Positions 6,535-14,682 of a stretch of 15,325 nt of DNA are shown here, one piece after another. The first letter of the stretch is position 1. Each line of letters opens with the position of its first letter. A program made the translations under genes and the position numbers. The notes below the pieces were generated by a model. It was given only the letters and a program-made list of their open reading frames with translations. It did no database searches and was not told the origin of the DNA. The DNA comes from an uncultured Lachnospiraceae bacterium (GTDB taxonomy: Bacteria > Bacillota > Clostridia > Lachnospirales > Lachnospiraceae): contig CAJUSJ010000093.1 of assembly GCA_910588865.1 (NCBI GenBank), positions 1 to 15,325 of the forward strand, given 5' to 3'.

Positions 6535-6627
6535 ATGCGCGGCATTTCCAGGATGCTTTCCGACGACCTGGCAGGTGGCGCTTGTGCCGCGTGCCGATAC
6601 CGAACAAGGAGGAAAAGATATGTGTAA
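6535..6627 (+). CDS. 30-codon upstream ORF overlapping the metG start
   Basis: ATG at 6535 follows AGGAGG with a 7-nt spacing, an excellent start. The 30-residue product begins MRGISRMLSDD, contains C17-A-A-C20, and ends very basic (CRYRTRRKRYV). Its stop TAA (6625-6627) lies inside codons 2-3 of metG in another frame, so the two overlap by 8 nt (6620-6627). The RNA here can fold: GCGCGGCA (6537-6544) pairs with TGCCGCGT (6585-6592, one G-U), enclosing CCAGG/CCTGG (6548-6552/6567-6571). It could be a leader peptide coupling translation to metG or a regulatory element. I know no homologue, and translation is inferred only from the ribosome site. Confidence 0.5.
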   Translation: MRGISRMLSDDLAGGACAACRYRTRRKRYV

Positions 6628-8635
6628 AGATTGCGGAAGGCCTTATTATATGACAACGGCTATTGCCTACACATCGGGAAAACCCCACATCGGAAACACC
6701 TACGAGATCGTCCTGGCGGACAGCATCGCCAGGTACAAGAGGGCTCAGGGATACGATGTGTTTTTCCAGACAGGCACAGACGAGCATGGACAGAAGATTG
6801 AGCTGAAAGCTCAGGCAGCCGGGGTGACCCCAAAGGAATATGTGGACAATATCGCGGGACAGGTAAAGTCCATCTGGGATTTGATGAACACATCCTATGA
6901 CAAGTTTATCCGCACCACAGATGAAGACCACGAGAGACAGGTGCGGAAAATTTTTAAGAAACTGTACGACCAGGGAGATATCTACAAAGGATACTATGAG
7001 GGACTCTACTGTACTCCCTGCGAGTCCTTTTTTACAGAGTCCCAGCTGGTGGATGGCAGGTGCCCGGACTGCGGGCGGGAAGTGCAGCCGGCCAAAGAGG
7101 AAGCCTATTTCTTCAAGATGAGCAAATACGCGGACCGTCTCATCAAGCATATCAACGACCATCCGGAATTTATCCAGCCAGTGTCCAGGAAGAACGAGAT
7201 GATGAACAATTTCCTTCTGCCGGGACTTCAGGACCTGTGCGTGTCCAGAACCTCCTTTACATGGGGGATTCCGGTGGACTTTGATCCCGGCCACGTTACC
7301 TATGTGTGGTTGGATGCCCTGACTAACTATATCACCGGCATTGGTTACGACTGCGGCGGAGAGGGCACGGACCAGTTTAAGAAATTGTGGCCAGCGGACC
7401 TTCACCTGATCGGCAAGGACATCATCCGCTTCCACACCATTTACTGGCCCATCTTTCTGATGGCTCTCAACCTTCCCCTGCCAAAGCAGGTGTTTGGACA
7501 TCCCTGGCTTCTTCAGGGGGACGGCAAGATGAGCAAATCCAGGGGAAATGTGCTCTACGCGGACACCCTGGTGGATTTCTTCGGCGTGGACGCGGTCCGG
7601 TATTTTGTACTTCACGAGATGCCCTTTGACAATGACGGGATCATTTCCTGGGAGCTTCTGGTGGAGAGGCTTAACTCCGACCTGGCCAACATCCTGGGGA
7701 ACCTGGTGAACAGAACCATCTCCATGTCAAACAAGTATTTCGGCGGGGCCGTAAACAACAAAGGCGCGGAGGAAGAGGTTGACCGGGATTTGAAGGCCGT
7801 GGTGCTGGAGGCCGTGAAAAAGGCGGACGAGAAGATGGAGCAGCTTCGGGTGGCGGACGCTATCAGTGAGATCTTCAGTATTTTCCGCAGAAGCAACAAG
7901 TATATTGACGAGACCATGCCCTGGGCCCTGGCAAAGGACGAGACAAAACAGGACCGCCTGGCCACGGTGCTCTACAATCTGGCGGAGGCCATCACCATAG
8001 GAGCCTCTCTTCTGGAGCCCTTTATGCCGGACACCTCCGGGAAGATCCTGGCGCAGCTTAACACAGAGAAGAGAGCGCTGGAGGATATGGACACCTTTGG
8101 CCTGTATCCTGACGGCGGTAAGGTCACAGACAAGCCGGAGATCCTGTTTGCCCGCATGGATATAAAAGAGGTGCTGGCAAAGGTAGAGGAGCGGCAGGCG
8201 GCAGAGGCGGCAAAGGAAGAGTCACCAGATGCCGGACAGGAAGACAGCGGCCGGACAGAAGGACCGGGGGAAGAGGCGGAGCAGGCAGTTGTGGATATTG
8301 AGCCAAAAGAGCAGATCACCTACGACGATTTCGCGAAACTTCAGTTCCAGGTGGGAGAGATCATAGCCTGCGAGGCGGTGAAGAAGTCCAGGAAGCTTCT
8401 GTGCAGCCAGGTGAAGATCGGAAGCCAGGTGCGGCAGATCGTCAGCGGCATCAAGGCCCACTACGGGCCAGAAGACATGGTGGGAAAGAAGGTAATGGTC
8501 CTGGTGAACTTAGCGCCCAGAGAGATGGCCGGCAAGATGTCCGAGGGAATGCTTTTGTGCGCCGAGGATGCTGACGGGAATCTGGCTCTCATGACACCGG
8601 AGAAGGATATGCCTTCAGGGGCTGAGATCTGTTGA
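6620..8635 (+). CDS. metG: Methionyl-tRNA synthetase
   Basis: A class I aminoacyl-tRNA synthetase of 671 residues that charges tRNA-Met. It shows the HIGH-type motif PHIGN (22-26), a zinc knuckle with C131-TP-C134 and C148-PD-C151, the KMSKS loop (DGKMSKSRGN, lysine at 303), an anticodon-binding helical domain, an acidic Glu/Ala/Gly-rich linker (about 525-563), and a C-terminal EMAP-type tRNA-binding domain (about 565-671, with FQVGEI and VNLAPREMAGKMSEGM). The length suits the dimeric form carrying this domain. The ATG at 6620 is preferred, with AAGGAGG 7 nt upstream and the family N-terminus RPYYMTTAIAYTSGKPHIGN soon after. The start sits within the tail of the upstream ORF. It heads the run metG-traX-like-tatD-rsmA. 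Confidence 0.97.
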   Translation: MCKDCGRPYYMTTAIAYTSGKPHIGNTYEIVLADSIARYKRAQGYDVFFQTGTDEHGQKIELKAQAAGVTPKEYVDNIAGQVKSIWDLMNTSYDKFIRTTDEDHERQVRKIFKKLYDQGDIYKGYYEGLYCTPCESFFTESQLVDGRCPDCGREVQPAKEEAYFFKMSKYADRLIKHINDHPEFIQPVSRKNEMMNNFLLPGLQDLCVSRTSFTWGIPVDFDPGHVTYVWLDALTNYITGIGYDCGGEGTDQFKKLWPADLHLIGKDIIRFHTIYWPIFLMALNLPLPKQVFGHPWLLQGDGKMSKSRGNVLYADTLVDFFGVDAVRYFVLHEMPFDNDGIISWELLVERLNSDLANILGNLVNRTISMSNKYFGGAVNNKGAEEEVDRDLKAVVLEAVKKADEKMEQLRVADAISEIFSIFRRSNKYIDETMPWALAKDETKQDRLATVLYNLAEAITIGASLLEPFMPDTSGKILAQLNTEKRALEDMDTFGLYPDGGKVTDKPEILFARMDIKEVLAKVEERQAAEAAKEESPDAGQEDSGRTEGPGEEAEQAVVDIEPKEQITYDDFAKLQFQVGEIIACEAVKKSRKLLCSQVKIGSQVRQIVSGIKAHYGPEDMVGKKVMVLVNLAPREMAGKMSEGMLLCAEDADGNLALMTPEKDMPSGAEIC

Positions 8636-9312
8636 GCGGCAATGCCCTGAAAATGCTCGCCGTCATATCCATGGTGATTGATCACGCGGCAGTGGCGCTC
8701 ATCGAAAATCACATATTGTTGAGCGGACAGTCCCAATATGCGGTCCTGTGGCAGAACGCGGACAAGGTAATGCGGTTTATAGGCAGGATGGCCTTCCCCA
8801 TCTTCTGCTATCTGATTGTGGAAGGGTTTCTCCACACCAGAGACGTAAAAAAATACGGGACGCGGCTTCTGATCTTTTCCCTGATTTCAGAGATCCCCTT
8901 TGACCTAGCCGCGTTCAACACCTGGTTTTATCCATGGTATCAAAATGTGTATATTACCCTTCTTTTGGGACTGGTGGCCATAGGGGGAATCCAAAAGTAT
9001 GGGCAGGAGGGAAGCTGGTGGAAACAGGCGGCGGTTTTTGCCGGCTGCTGCTTGTCCGCCTTGCTGCTTAAATGCGACTACGGCGTATTCGGCGTGTTTT
9101 TTATCGTTCTGCTCTACCTCCTATATGACAATCCATGGCAGCAGACCATATTTGGAAGCCTGTGCCTTTTGTGGGAGCCCGGGGCCATACTGGCTTTTGT
9201 TCCCATCCGCATGTATAACGGGACCAGGGGCAATAAAAGGTGGAAATGGTTTTTCTACGTGTTCTATCCTGCCCACCTGCTGGTGTTGACGCTGATCAGG
9301 GCAGCCATGTGA
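8632..9312 (+). CDS. TraX-family integral membrane protein
   Basis: A 226-residue, highly hydrophobic protein with about seven membrane segments. Family landmarks are the N-terminal SGNALKMLAVISMVIDHAA, then FIGRMAFPIFCYLIVEGFLHT, KYGTRLLIFSLISEIPFD, and the C-terminal FYVFYPAHLLVL. TraX of the F plasmid acetylates pilin; chromosomal relatives in Clostridia are uncharacterised acyltransferase-like proteins with no conjugation genes nearby, as here. The start is the TTG at 8632, which overlaps the metG stop as TTGA and gives the expected N-terminus. Its ribosome site is weak (AGGGG, about 11 nt away), so translation probably depends on ribosomes finishing metG. An in-frame ATG at 8653 would cut the conserved start. 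Confidence 0.88.
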   Translation: MSGNALKMLAVISMVIDHAAVALIENHILLSGQSQYAVLWQNADKVMRFIGRMAFPIFCYLIVEGFLHTRDVKKYGTRLLIFSLISEIPFDLAAFNTWFYPWYQNVYITLLLGLVAIGGIQKYGQEGSWWKQAAVFAGCCLSALLLKCDYGVFGVFFIVLLYLLYDNPWQQTIFGSLCLLWEPGAILAFVPIRMYNGTRGNKRWKWFFYVFYPAHLLVLTLIRAAM

Positions 9313-9417
9313 CGGATTCTCGGATTGCCTGTTTGCTGGCCAGGGAAAGTGTACGGTTGAAGCTTTTGCCGGTTTTTAGGAGACAGGCGGTTTAAAAATG
9401 AAATAAGGAGACCAGCT

Positions 9418-10188
9418 ATGATATTTGATACCCACGCCCACTATGACGACGAGGCGTTTGATGAGGACAGAGACCAGCTTTTGTCCAGCTTTCCTACCAA
9501 TGGGATCCAGGCGGTGGTCAACATCGGAGCCAGCATCCAGACCACAAAAAGTACCCTGGAGCTGACCAGGCGCTATGCCTTTGTCTACGGGGCCGCAGGG
9601 GTTCATCCCAATGAGACCGGAGAATTAAATGACCACCTTTTAGACTGGCTTAAGGACATGGCCAGACAGCCCAAAGTAGTGGCTGTGGGAGAGATCGGAC
9701 TGGATTACTACTGGGATGAGCCGGATCGGGAGATCCAGAAGCACTGGTTTGTCCGCCAGCTCCGCCTGGCGAGAGAGGTGGGGCTTCCTGTGGTCATCCA
9801 CAGCCGGGACGCGGCAAAAGATACCTTAGATATTATGAAGGAACAGAGGGCAGGGGACATGGGAGGCGTGATCCACTGTTTTTCCTACGGAGTGGAGCTG
9901 GCCAGAGAATACTTATCCATGGGGTTTTACATCGGCGTAGGCGGCGTGCTGACATTTAAAAACGCCAAAAAATTAAAAGAAGTGGTGGAATATATGCCCA
10001 TGGAGCGGCTGGTGCTGGAGACAGACTGCCCGTATCTGGCTCCGGTGCCCTTTCGGGGAAAACGGAATTCTTCCCTGAATCTTCCCTATGTTGTCCAGGC
10101 GGTCAGCCAGATCAAGAGGATCCCGGAGGAAGAGGTTATCAGGATAACCAATGAGAACGCAAAAAAGCTGTATGGTCTGCCCCTTTAG
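9418..10188 (+). CDS. tatD: TatD-family metal-dependent deoxyribonuclease
   Basis: A 256-residue TIM-barrel hydrolase. All metal-site residues are visible: H6-A-H8 near the N-terminus, E92 in VGEIGLDYYWD, H128 in VIHSRD, H153 in VIHCFS, and D203 in LETDCPYLAP. The family includes YcfH/TatD, DNases acting in DNA repair and degradation; the exact substrate is not shown. ATG has AAGGAG 7 nt upstream. The 105-nt gap from the TraX-like gene holds no gene and no clear promoter or terminator, so it probably belongs to the metG transcript. Its place just before rsmA is conserved in Firmicutes, although the RNase M5 gene often found between them is absent. Confidence 0.95.
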   Translation: MIFDTHAHYDDEAFDEDRDQLLSSFPTNGIQAVVNIGASIQTTKSTLELTRRYAFVYGAAGVHPNETGELNDHLLDWLKDMARQPKVVAVGEIGLDYYWDEPDREIQKHWFVRQLRLAREVGLPVVIHSRDAAKDTLDIMKEQRAGDMGGVIHCFSYGVELAREYLSMGFYIGVGGVLTFKNAKKLKEVVEYMPMERLVLETDCPYLAPVPFRGKRNSSLNLPYVVQAVSQIKRIPEEEVIRITNENAKKLYGLPL

Positions 10189-10239
10189 GAAGCCTTAAGG
10201 TCCAGCCCGCGGCGGAGCGGGAGAAAGGAAGGCCTGTTT

Positions 10240-11121
10240 ATGGAACAGACATCTCAGTCCAGATTAGGGACACCTCAGAAAACCATTGAGATCATACAGA
10301 AGCACAACTTTACATTTCAGAAAAAATTTGGTCAGAATTTTCTTATAGATCCCCATGTGCTGGACAAGATCGTCAGGGCCGCGGGGGTCGCGGGGGATGA
10401 CTGTGTCCTGGAGATCGGCCCGGGAATCGGCACCATGACCCAGTACCTGGCAGAGCGGGCCCGCCATGTGGTGGCGGTGGAGATCGACAGAAACCTGATT
10501 CCCATTTTGGCGGAGACCTTAGAGGGCTATGACAACATCACCATCTTAAACGATGATATTCTAAAAGTGGATATCAATGAGCTGGCCCGGGTTTATAACC
10601 AGTCCCGCCCTTTAAAGGTGGTGGCCAATCTTCCCTACTATATTACCACTCCTATTATCATGGGACTGTTTGAGAGCCAGGTTCCCGTGGACAACATAAC
10701 GGTTATGGTTCAGAAGGAGGTGGCGGACCGGATGCAGGCAGGGCCGGGGAGCAAAGATTACGGTGCTCTCTCCCTGGCGGTAGGGTACTACGCAAAACCT
10801 TACATTGCCGCCAATGTGCCTCCCAACTGCTTTATGCCAAGACCAAATGTGGGCTCAGCGGTTATCCGCCTGACCAGGCACCAGAAACCGCCGGTGGAGG
10901 TGAAGGATCCCGGTCTCATGTTCCGGCTGATCAGAGCCTCCTTTAACCAGAGGCGCAAGACCCTGCAAAATGGCCTTAACAATTCTCCTGAGGTTCCCTT
11001 TTCAAAGGAAATGATCGGAGCGGCCATTGAAAGCCTGGGCCTGCCGCCGTCAGTGAGAGGGGAGACCTTAACTCTGGAGCAGTTTGCCGGACTTTCGGAT
11101 TATTTCGCGGAACATGGGTGA
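10240..11121 (+). CDS. rsmA: 16S rRNA dimethyladenosine transferase
   Basis: A 293-residue Rossmann-fold methyltransferase (RsmA/KsgA). It dimethylates the two adjacent adenines near the 3' end of 16S rRNA during 30S maturation, using S-adenosylmethionine. Visible are FGQNFL (30-35), the SAM-binding EIGPGIG (58-64), the acidic residue E81 ending strand 2 (VVAVEID), the catalytic NLPYY motif (130-134), and C-terminal FNQRRKTLQNGL. ATG follows AAAGGAAGG with a spacing of about 6 nt. The 51-nt gap after tatD contains a small CCCGC/GCGGG hairpin without a T-tract. It is the last gene of the cluster, closed by a strong terminator. Confidence 0.97.
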   Translation: MEQTSQSRLGTPQKTIEIIQKHNFTFQKKFGQNFLIDPHVLDKIVRAAGVAGDDCVLEIGPGIGTMTQYLAERARHVVAVEIDRNLIPILAETLEGYDNITILNDDILKVDINELARVYNQSRPLKVVANLPYYITTPIIMGLFESQVPVDNITVMVQKEVADRMQAGPGSKDYGALSLAVGYYAKPYIAANVPPNCFMPRPNVGSAVIRLTRHQKPPVEVKDPGLMFRLIRASFNQRRKTLQNGLNNSPEVPFSKEMIGAAIESLGLPPSVRGETLTLEQFAGLSDYFAEHG

Positions 11122-11153
11122 CGCCGTATCCGCGGGATAATAGCGGAACATAC

Positions 11154-11203
11154 AAAAAATCAGGGAAGAATTCACGGATCCAAGAATTCTTTCCTGATTT
11201 TTG
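11154..11203. terminator. Bidirectional intrinsic terminator between rsmA and nagB
   Basis: A 19-bp stem with one G-U pair (11155-11173 with 11184-11202) encloses a 10-nt loop. One arm begins with six A and the other ends with five T, so a T-tract follows the stem on both strands. It serves rsmA on the plus strand and nagB on the minus strand. Confidence 0.92.
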
Positions 11204-11280
11204 TGTGAATACCGGGTTTGCTTTAAAATTCTGCCGCCGAATAGGCGATCTGAATTCAGGTATGCCAAGTGTGTGAAGGT

Positions 11281-12012
11281 TTACTTGGGCATCTTGGAGA
11301 GAGCGGCCTCGTCAGCCACCACCACCACGTCATTGTGGAACTGGAGGATGGAAGCCGGGACATGAGGGGTGACAGGGCCGCACAGGGCCTTGTGGAGGGT
11401 TTCAGCCTTATCCTCTCCGCTGACGATCAGCAGGATCTTCCTGGCCCGCATAATGGTCTGGATTCCCATGCTGTATGCCTGTCTGGGAACATCGTCGGCT
11501 GACGCGAAGAAGCGCTTGTTGGCTTCAATGGTACTCTCCGCCAGATCAACACAGTGAGTGGTCTTCGCGAACACGTCGTCCGGCTCATTGAAACCGATAT
11601 GTCCGTTATGTCCCATGCCCAGAAGCTGTAAGTCAACGCCGCCGAGGTCAGCGATCACCTTCTCATAGCGTCCGCACTCCTTGTCAGAGTCAGGCTCCAT
11701 ACCGTTTGGCACATTGGTGTTGTCAAGATTGATGTTTACATGTTTAAACAGATTATTGTACATAAAATAGTAGTAGCTCTGTTCATTATCCCGGGGAAGT
11801 CCCTTGTACTCGTCCAGGTTTACAGATTTCACCCGCGAAAAGTCCAGATCCCCCTTGTTATACCAGTCGATCAGCTGCTTGTAGGTGCCTATGGGAGAAG
11901 AACCTGTGGCCAGACCCAGCACACAGTCCGGTTTCATGATCACCTGAGCGGATATGACATTGGCCGCCTTTCTGCTCATGTCATCGTAGTCTTTGGTCCG
12001 GTAAAGTCTCAT
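11281..12012 (-). CDS. nagB: Glucosamine-6-phosphate deaminase
   Basis: A 243-residue enzyme converting glucosamine 6-phosphate to fructose 6-phosphate and ammonia, linking amino-sugar catabolism to glycolysis. Seen are the phosphate-binding LGLATGSSPIGTYKQL (32-47), NLDEYKGL with general base D67, and GMGHNGHIGFNEP with H138 and E143. The Asn before G-H-I, where E. coli has Asp141, is, as I recall, common in Gram-positive NagB. The length fits the shorter Bacillus-type enzyme that lacks the allosteric C-terminal extension. AAGGAGG precedes the ATG. It is monocistronic, ending at the bidirectional terminator; no nagA or nag regulator is adjacent. Confidence 0.96.
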   Translation of the reverse strand: MRLYRTKDYDDMSRKAANVISAQVIMKPDCVLGLATGSSPIGTYKQLIDWYNKGDLDFSRVKSVNLDEYKGLPRDNEQSYYYFMYNNLFKHVNINLDNTNVPNGMEPDSDKECGRYEKVIADLGGVDLQLLGMGHNGHIGFNEPDDVFAKTTHCVDLAESTIEANKRFFASADDVPRQAYSMGIQTIMRARKILLIVSGEDKAETLHKALCGPVTPHVPASILQFHNDVVVVADEAALSKMPK

Positions 12013-12063
12013 AAAAAATCCCTCCTTAAAAATAAAAATTATTTTCTTTTACCTTCATATATA

Positions 12064-12092
12064 AGGATAACATTTTTATGTCATACTTTCAA
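12064..12092 (-). promoter_or_regulatory. Promoter for nagB
   Basis: Read on the minus strand, TTGAAA (12092-12087), 17 nt and TATCCT (12069-12064) lie about 50 nt before the nagB start. On the plus strand the same stretch carries only a weak candidate (TTTCAA, 17 nt, TATTAA) for the next gene. Confidence 0.6.
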
Positions 12093-12131
12093 TGGGTAAC
12101 TACATAAAATATTAAGCAAAGGAGTGATCAT

Positions 12132-14672
12132 ATGGCTAATTATCGGAGACTGATTTCGTACATATATGCTTATGAAGGCGGAATTAAGGGAAAAAATGTG
12201 GGTTTCGCGAAGCTGGAGGTCAGAAACGGACAGTGCAAGCTTCAGGTCAATGTGAGAAATGTCTATATCGGCAGCCAGGATACCGGTGTCTTTCTGCTGT
12301 GCGGTCAAGACGAGATCCTTGTGGGAAAGATCTTTATCCGAAACGGCGCGGGGGAATTTCGGGCCATTGTGCCTATAAATAATGTGGCGGGTTCCGGACA
12401 GAGTATAGACAAGTGCTATGGATTGACGGTTCACAATCTGACTGACTCGTGGCAGAGCTACACCACCATATGGGAAGACGCCGTGACCCATGCCGCGGAG
12501 GTGGTGCTGGAGGAGGCTGCCTCAGAGCAGATGGAGAAAAAAGAGGCGGGTCCTACGCCGGTATCAGCCCCGGCCAAGGAGAAGGAGGAATCAGAAGAGC
12601 CTCTTAACAATTCCATAGCGGATGCCATAGAGGCAGAGATTGAAGCCCAAAGCCGGAAATCAGACCCTGTCCCGTCATCCACAATTCCCCCCGCAAAGCC
12701 CCGGCCGCCTCAGTTCCTGCGTCCGGCTGAGATGGAGGTTATGGAGGTAAAGCCGCTGGAAACCGTGAGTCCCATAAGAGGGGAGCTGGGTAAAAAAGAG
12801 GATAATAAGGAGGGGGATGGAGCGGAGGCTCCAACCGACGTAAAAACAGAGGGGGAAGGGGAGCCGCTGAAGCGGTCAAAAACTTCCCCGAGCCCCCAGC
12901 CCCTGCCGCTGTCCAGGACGCGATCCATACCGTCCAGACAGCAGACGAGACAGCAGCAGATGCCCCAGTCCCAGGCCCGGTCCGGCCCGGTTCGGCCATC
13001 CGGGATATCGCCTTTTCAGAAGCGGCCGTCGGGAGGTCAGGGATTTCCAATGAGATCAAACGAGATGCCGTCCTCACAAGGGTGGATATCCGGGCCGGGG
13101 TCATCCCAGCCACACCCGTCTGGTCTTCCGTTTTCCCAGCCCCCACAGCCCCAATCAGCTCATTTCCAGTCCGATTCACCTGGTCAGGGCTGGTGGAGCC
13201 GGTCTGACTGGAATATACTGCCGGCAAGTAAGGAGAATATGGGACAGAGTCAGCCGGAAGTTATGGGGATGGAACAAAAACCAGGGGAGATGAGGCCGGA
13301 GACTGTCCAGATGGAATGGGAATCCGGCGGGGCATGGTCAAAAACCGCCTGGCCGGAACAGGGATCCGACGGATCAAGGCCGGAAGCCGCCAAGCCGGAA
13401 CAGGAATCCGGCGGATCAGGGTCCCAAGCCCCTCAGTTGGATCAGGGACCAGACGGGGCAGGTTCGGAAGCGGCTCGTCCAGACCAGGAATCCGGCGAGT
13501 CAGGGCCCCAAGCCCCTCCCTTAGATCAGAGACTTAGCGAGGCAAGTCCGGAAGCGGCCCGTCCAGACCAGGAATCCGGCGGGCCAGGGTCCCAGGCCCC
13601 TCAGTTGGATCAAAGACCCGGCGGGCCAGGTTCGGAAGCGGTCCGTTCAGACCAGGGATCGGACGTGTCAGGTACGGAAGCGATATGGCCGGACCGGGAG
13701 TCGGGAGCGTCAGTGTCGGGAGCGGTGTGGTTGGGCCAGAAACCCGGAGAAACAGAGCCGGAAGCAATGGGGCGTGACCAGAAATCGGGAGCGTCAGGTC
13801 CGGATGCAAAGCAGCCAGACCAGGAATGGGGAGCGTCAGTGTCAGAGGAGGTGTGGCCGGATCAGAAATCCGGGGAATCAGAGCCGGGAGTAAAGCGGCC
13901 AGACCAGGAATCGGGCGCGGCAGAGCCGGGAGCGGTGTGGCCGGAACAGGAATCTGGTGAAAGGGGGACGGAACCTGCCAGGACGGAGCCGGAGTCCCTC
14001 TGGATGAGACGGAATTTCAGCCAGACCAGACCCAAACCGGGACAGAGGGGGATGAAGCCAGCTCCCAACCAGCCCCAGCCAGCTTCTGGCCGTCAGCAGC
14101 CGGAATCCGGTCAACCCAGCCAGGGCTTTGGCCAGATGCCCCCCCAGTCAGGTCAGACGAAGCCTGGCTACAGCCAGCCGGGGGCAGATTCCGGCCAGCC
14201 CCAGCCAACTTCTGGCCAGGTACAATCCAATCCCGGCCAGCCCCAGCCAGAACAGGAAAGGCTGGAGGAAGAGCCCAGGATGGATACGGTGTGGCAGCAT
14301 TTTTATAACAGCTATCCCAAGATCCAGGCCTTTGACTACAACGGCGGATGCGATATCCTGACCATCAAGCCCCAGGATATCGGCCTCCTTCCAAGGGAAG
14401 TGTGGGGATATGGAAACAACAGCTTCCTCCTTCACGGATACTACAGCCACCGCTATCTGATCCTTGCCAGACTGAACAACCCCAAAGGCGACCCCAGATT
14501 TCTTCTGGGAGTCCCCGGCCACTATTACAGCAATGAAAAATATATGGCTGCCATGTTCGGTTTTCCAAATTTTGTGCTGTCAAAGATCCAGCCAGCGGGG
14601 GATGGGCGCTTCGGATACTGGTATACAGACATCCGTCTGGGCTACAGTACACAGGCAAGTATGCGTACCTGA
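12132..14672 (+). CDS. Large repeat protein with conserved N-domain and C-terminal DUF6128-like domain
   Basis: An 846-residue protein of unknown function. The N-terminal domain (about 1-115, MANYRRLISYIYAYEGGIKG, GFAKLEVRNGQCKLQVNVRN) and the C-terminal domain (about 716-846, with LLPREVWGYGNNSFLLHGYY, LLGVPGHYYSNEKYMAAMFG and GRFGYWYTDIR) look folded. They resemble what I remember as DUF6128-type proteins of Lachnospiraceae, which have no assigned role. Between them lie an acidic linker (116-250), a Pro/Gln/Ser/Arg-rich stretch (250-379), and 24 consecutive 14-residue units (380-715). There is no signal peptide, lipobox or membrane segment, so it is probably cytoplasmic. ATG follows AAAGGAG with a 7-nt spacing. 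It is divergent from nagB. No terminator is evident before tadA, which has its own promoter. The middle is predicted to be disordered. Confidence 0.85.
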   Translation: MANYRRLISYIYAYEGGIKGKNVGFAKLEVRNGQCKLQVNVRNVYIGSQDTGVFLLCGQDEILVGKIFIRNGAGEFRAIVPINNVAGSGQSIDKCYGLTVHNLTDSWQSYTTIWEDAVTHAAEVVLEEAASEQMEKKEAGPTPVSAPAKEKEESEEPLNNSIADAIEAEIEAQSRKSDPVPSSTIPPAKPRPPQFLRPAEMEVMEVKPLETVSPIRGELGKKEDNKEGDGAEAPTDVKTEGEGEPLKRSKTSPSPQPLPLSRTRSIPSRQQTRQQQMPQSQARSGPVRPSGISPFQKRPSGGQGFPMRSNEMPSSQGWISGPGSSQPHPSGLPFSQPPQPQSAHFQSDSPGQGWWSRSDWNILPASKENMGQSQPEVMGMEQKPGEMRPETVQMEWESGGAWSKTAWPEQGSDGSRPEAAKPEQESGGSGSQAPQLDQGPDGAGSEAARPDQESGESGPQAPPLDQRLSEASPEAARPDQESGGPGSQAPQLDQRPGGPGSEAVRSDQGSDVSGTEAIWPDRESGASVSGAVWLGQKPGETEPEAMGRDQKSGASGPDAKQPDQEWGASVSEEVWPDQKSGESEPGVKRPDQESGAAEPGAVWPEQESGERGTEPARTEPESLWMRRNFSQTRPKPGQRGMKPAPNQPQPASGRQQPESGQPSQGFGQMPPQSGQTKPGYSQPGADSGQPQPTSGQVQSNPGQPQPEQERLEEEPRMDTVWQHFYNSYPKIQAFDYNGGCDILTIKPQDIGLLPREVWGYGNNSFLLHGYYSHRYLILARLNNPKGDPRFLLGVPGHYYSNEKYMAAMFGFPNFVLSKIQPAGDGRFGYWYTDIRLGYSTQASMRT
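13269..13982 (+). repeat. 17 tandem 42-bp (14-residue) repeats, acidic PDQESG type
   Basis: Residues 380-617 divide into 17 units of exactly 14 residues with no insertion or deletion. Examples are MEQKPGEMRPETVQ, PEQESGGSGSQAPQ, LDQGPDGAGSEAAR, PDQKSGESEPGVKR and PDQESGAAEPGAVW. Positions 2-3 are nearly always Asp/Glu-Gln, position 5 is Ser or Pro, position 6 is usually Gly, and position 14 is often Trp, Arg or Gln. Units at 13395-13646 form a higher-order 84-bp repeat, three copies of a PDQ-type plus LDQ-type pair that are closer to each other than to the rest. Confidence 0.92.
14067..14276 (+). repeat. Five further 14-residue units of a GQP/Q-rich type in the same register
   Basis: Residues 646-715 read as NQPQPASGRQQPES, GQPSQGFGQMPPQS, GQTKPGYSQPGADS, GQPQPTSGQVQSNP and GQPQPEQERLEEEP. 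The period is again 14 residues. The 28 residues between the two arrays (618-645) equal exactly two periods, so the register is unbroken from 380 to 715. Confidence 0.75.
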
Positions 14673-14682
14673 CAGAAATCAG

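Noticed and set aside
6537..6600. T-box-like motif (AGGTGG followed by CCGCG) or a SAM riboswitch ahead of metG
   Set aside because: The motif is split by extra bases, the predicted transcript has only about 115 nt before metG, and no specifier stem, antiterminator/terminator pair or SAM-I core is present.
6434..7615. 393-codon minus-strand frame opposite metG
   Set aside because: It is a shadow of metG: no ribosome site, a composition typical of antisense frames, and it runs through the divergent promoters.
10200..10240. Terminator between tatD and rsmA
   Set aside because: The CCCGC/GCGGG hairpin is short and no T-tract follows; read-through to rsmA is expected.
13316..14208. Several open frames on both strands within the repeat gene
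   Set aside because: They are by-products of the GC-rich 42-bp repeats, which keep alternative frames open periodically; none has a ribosome site.
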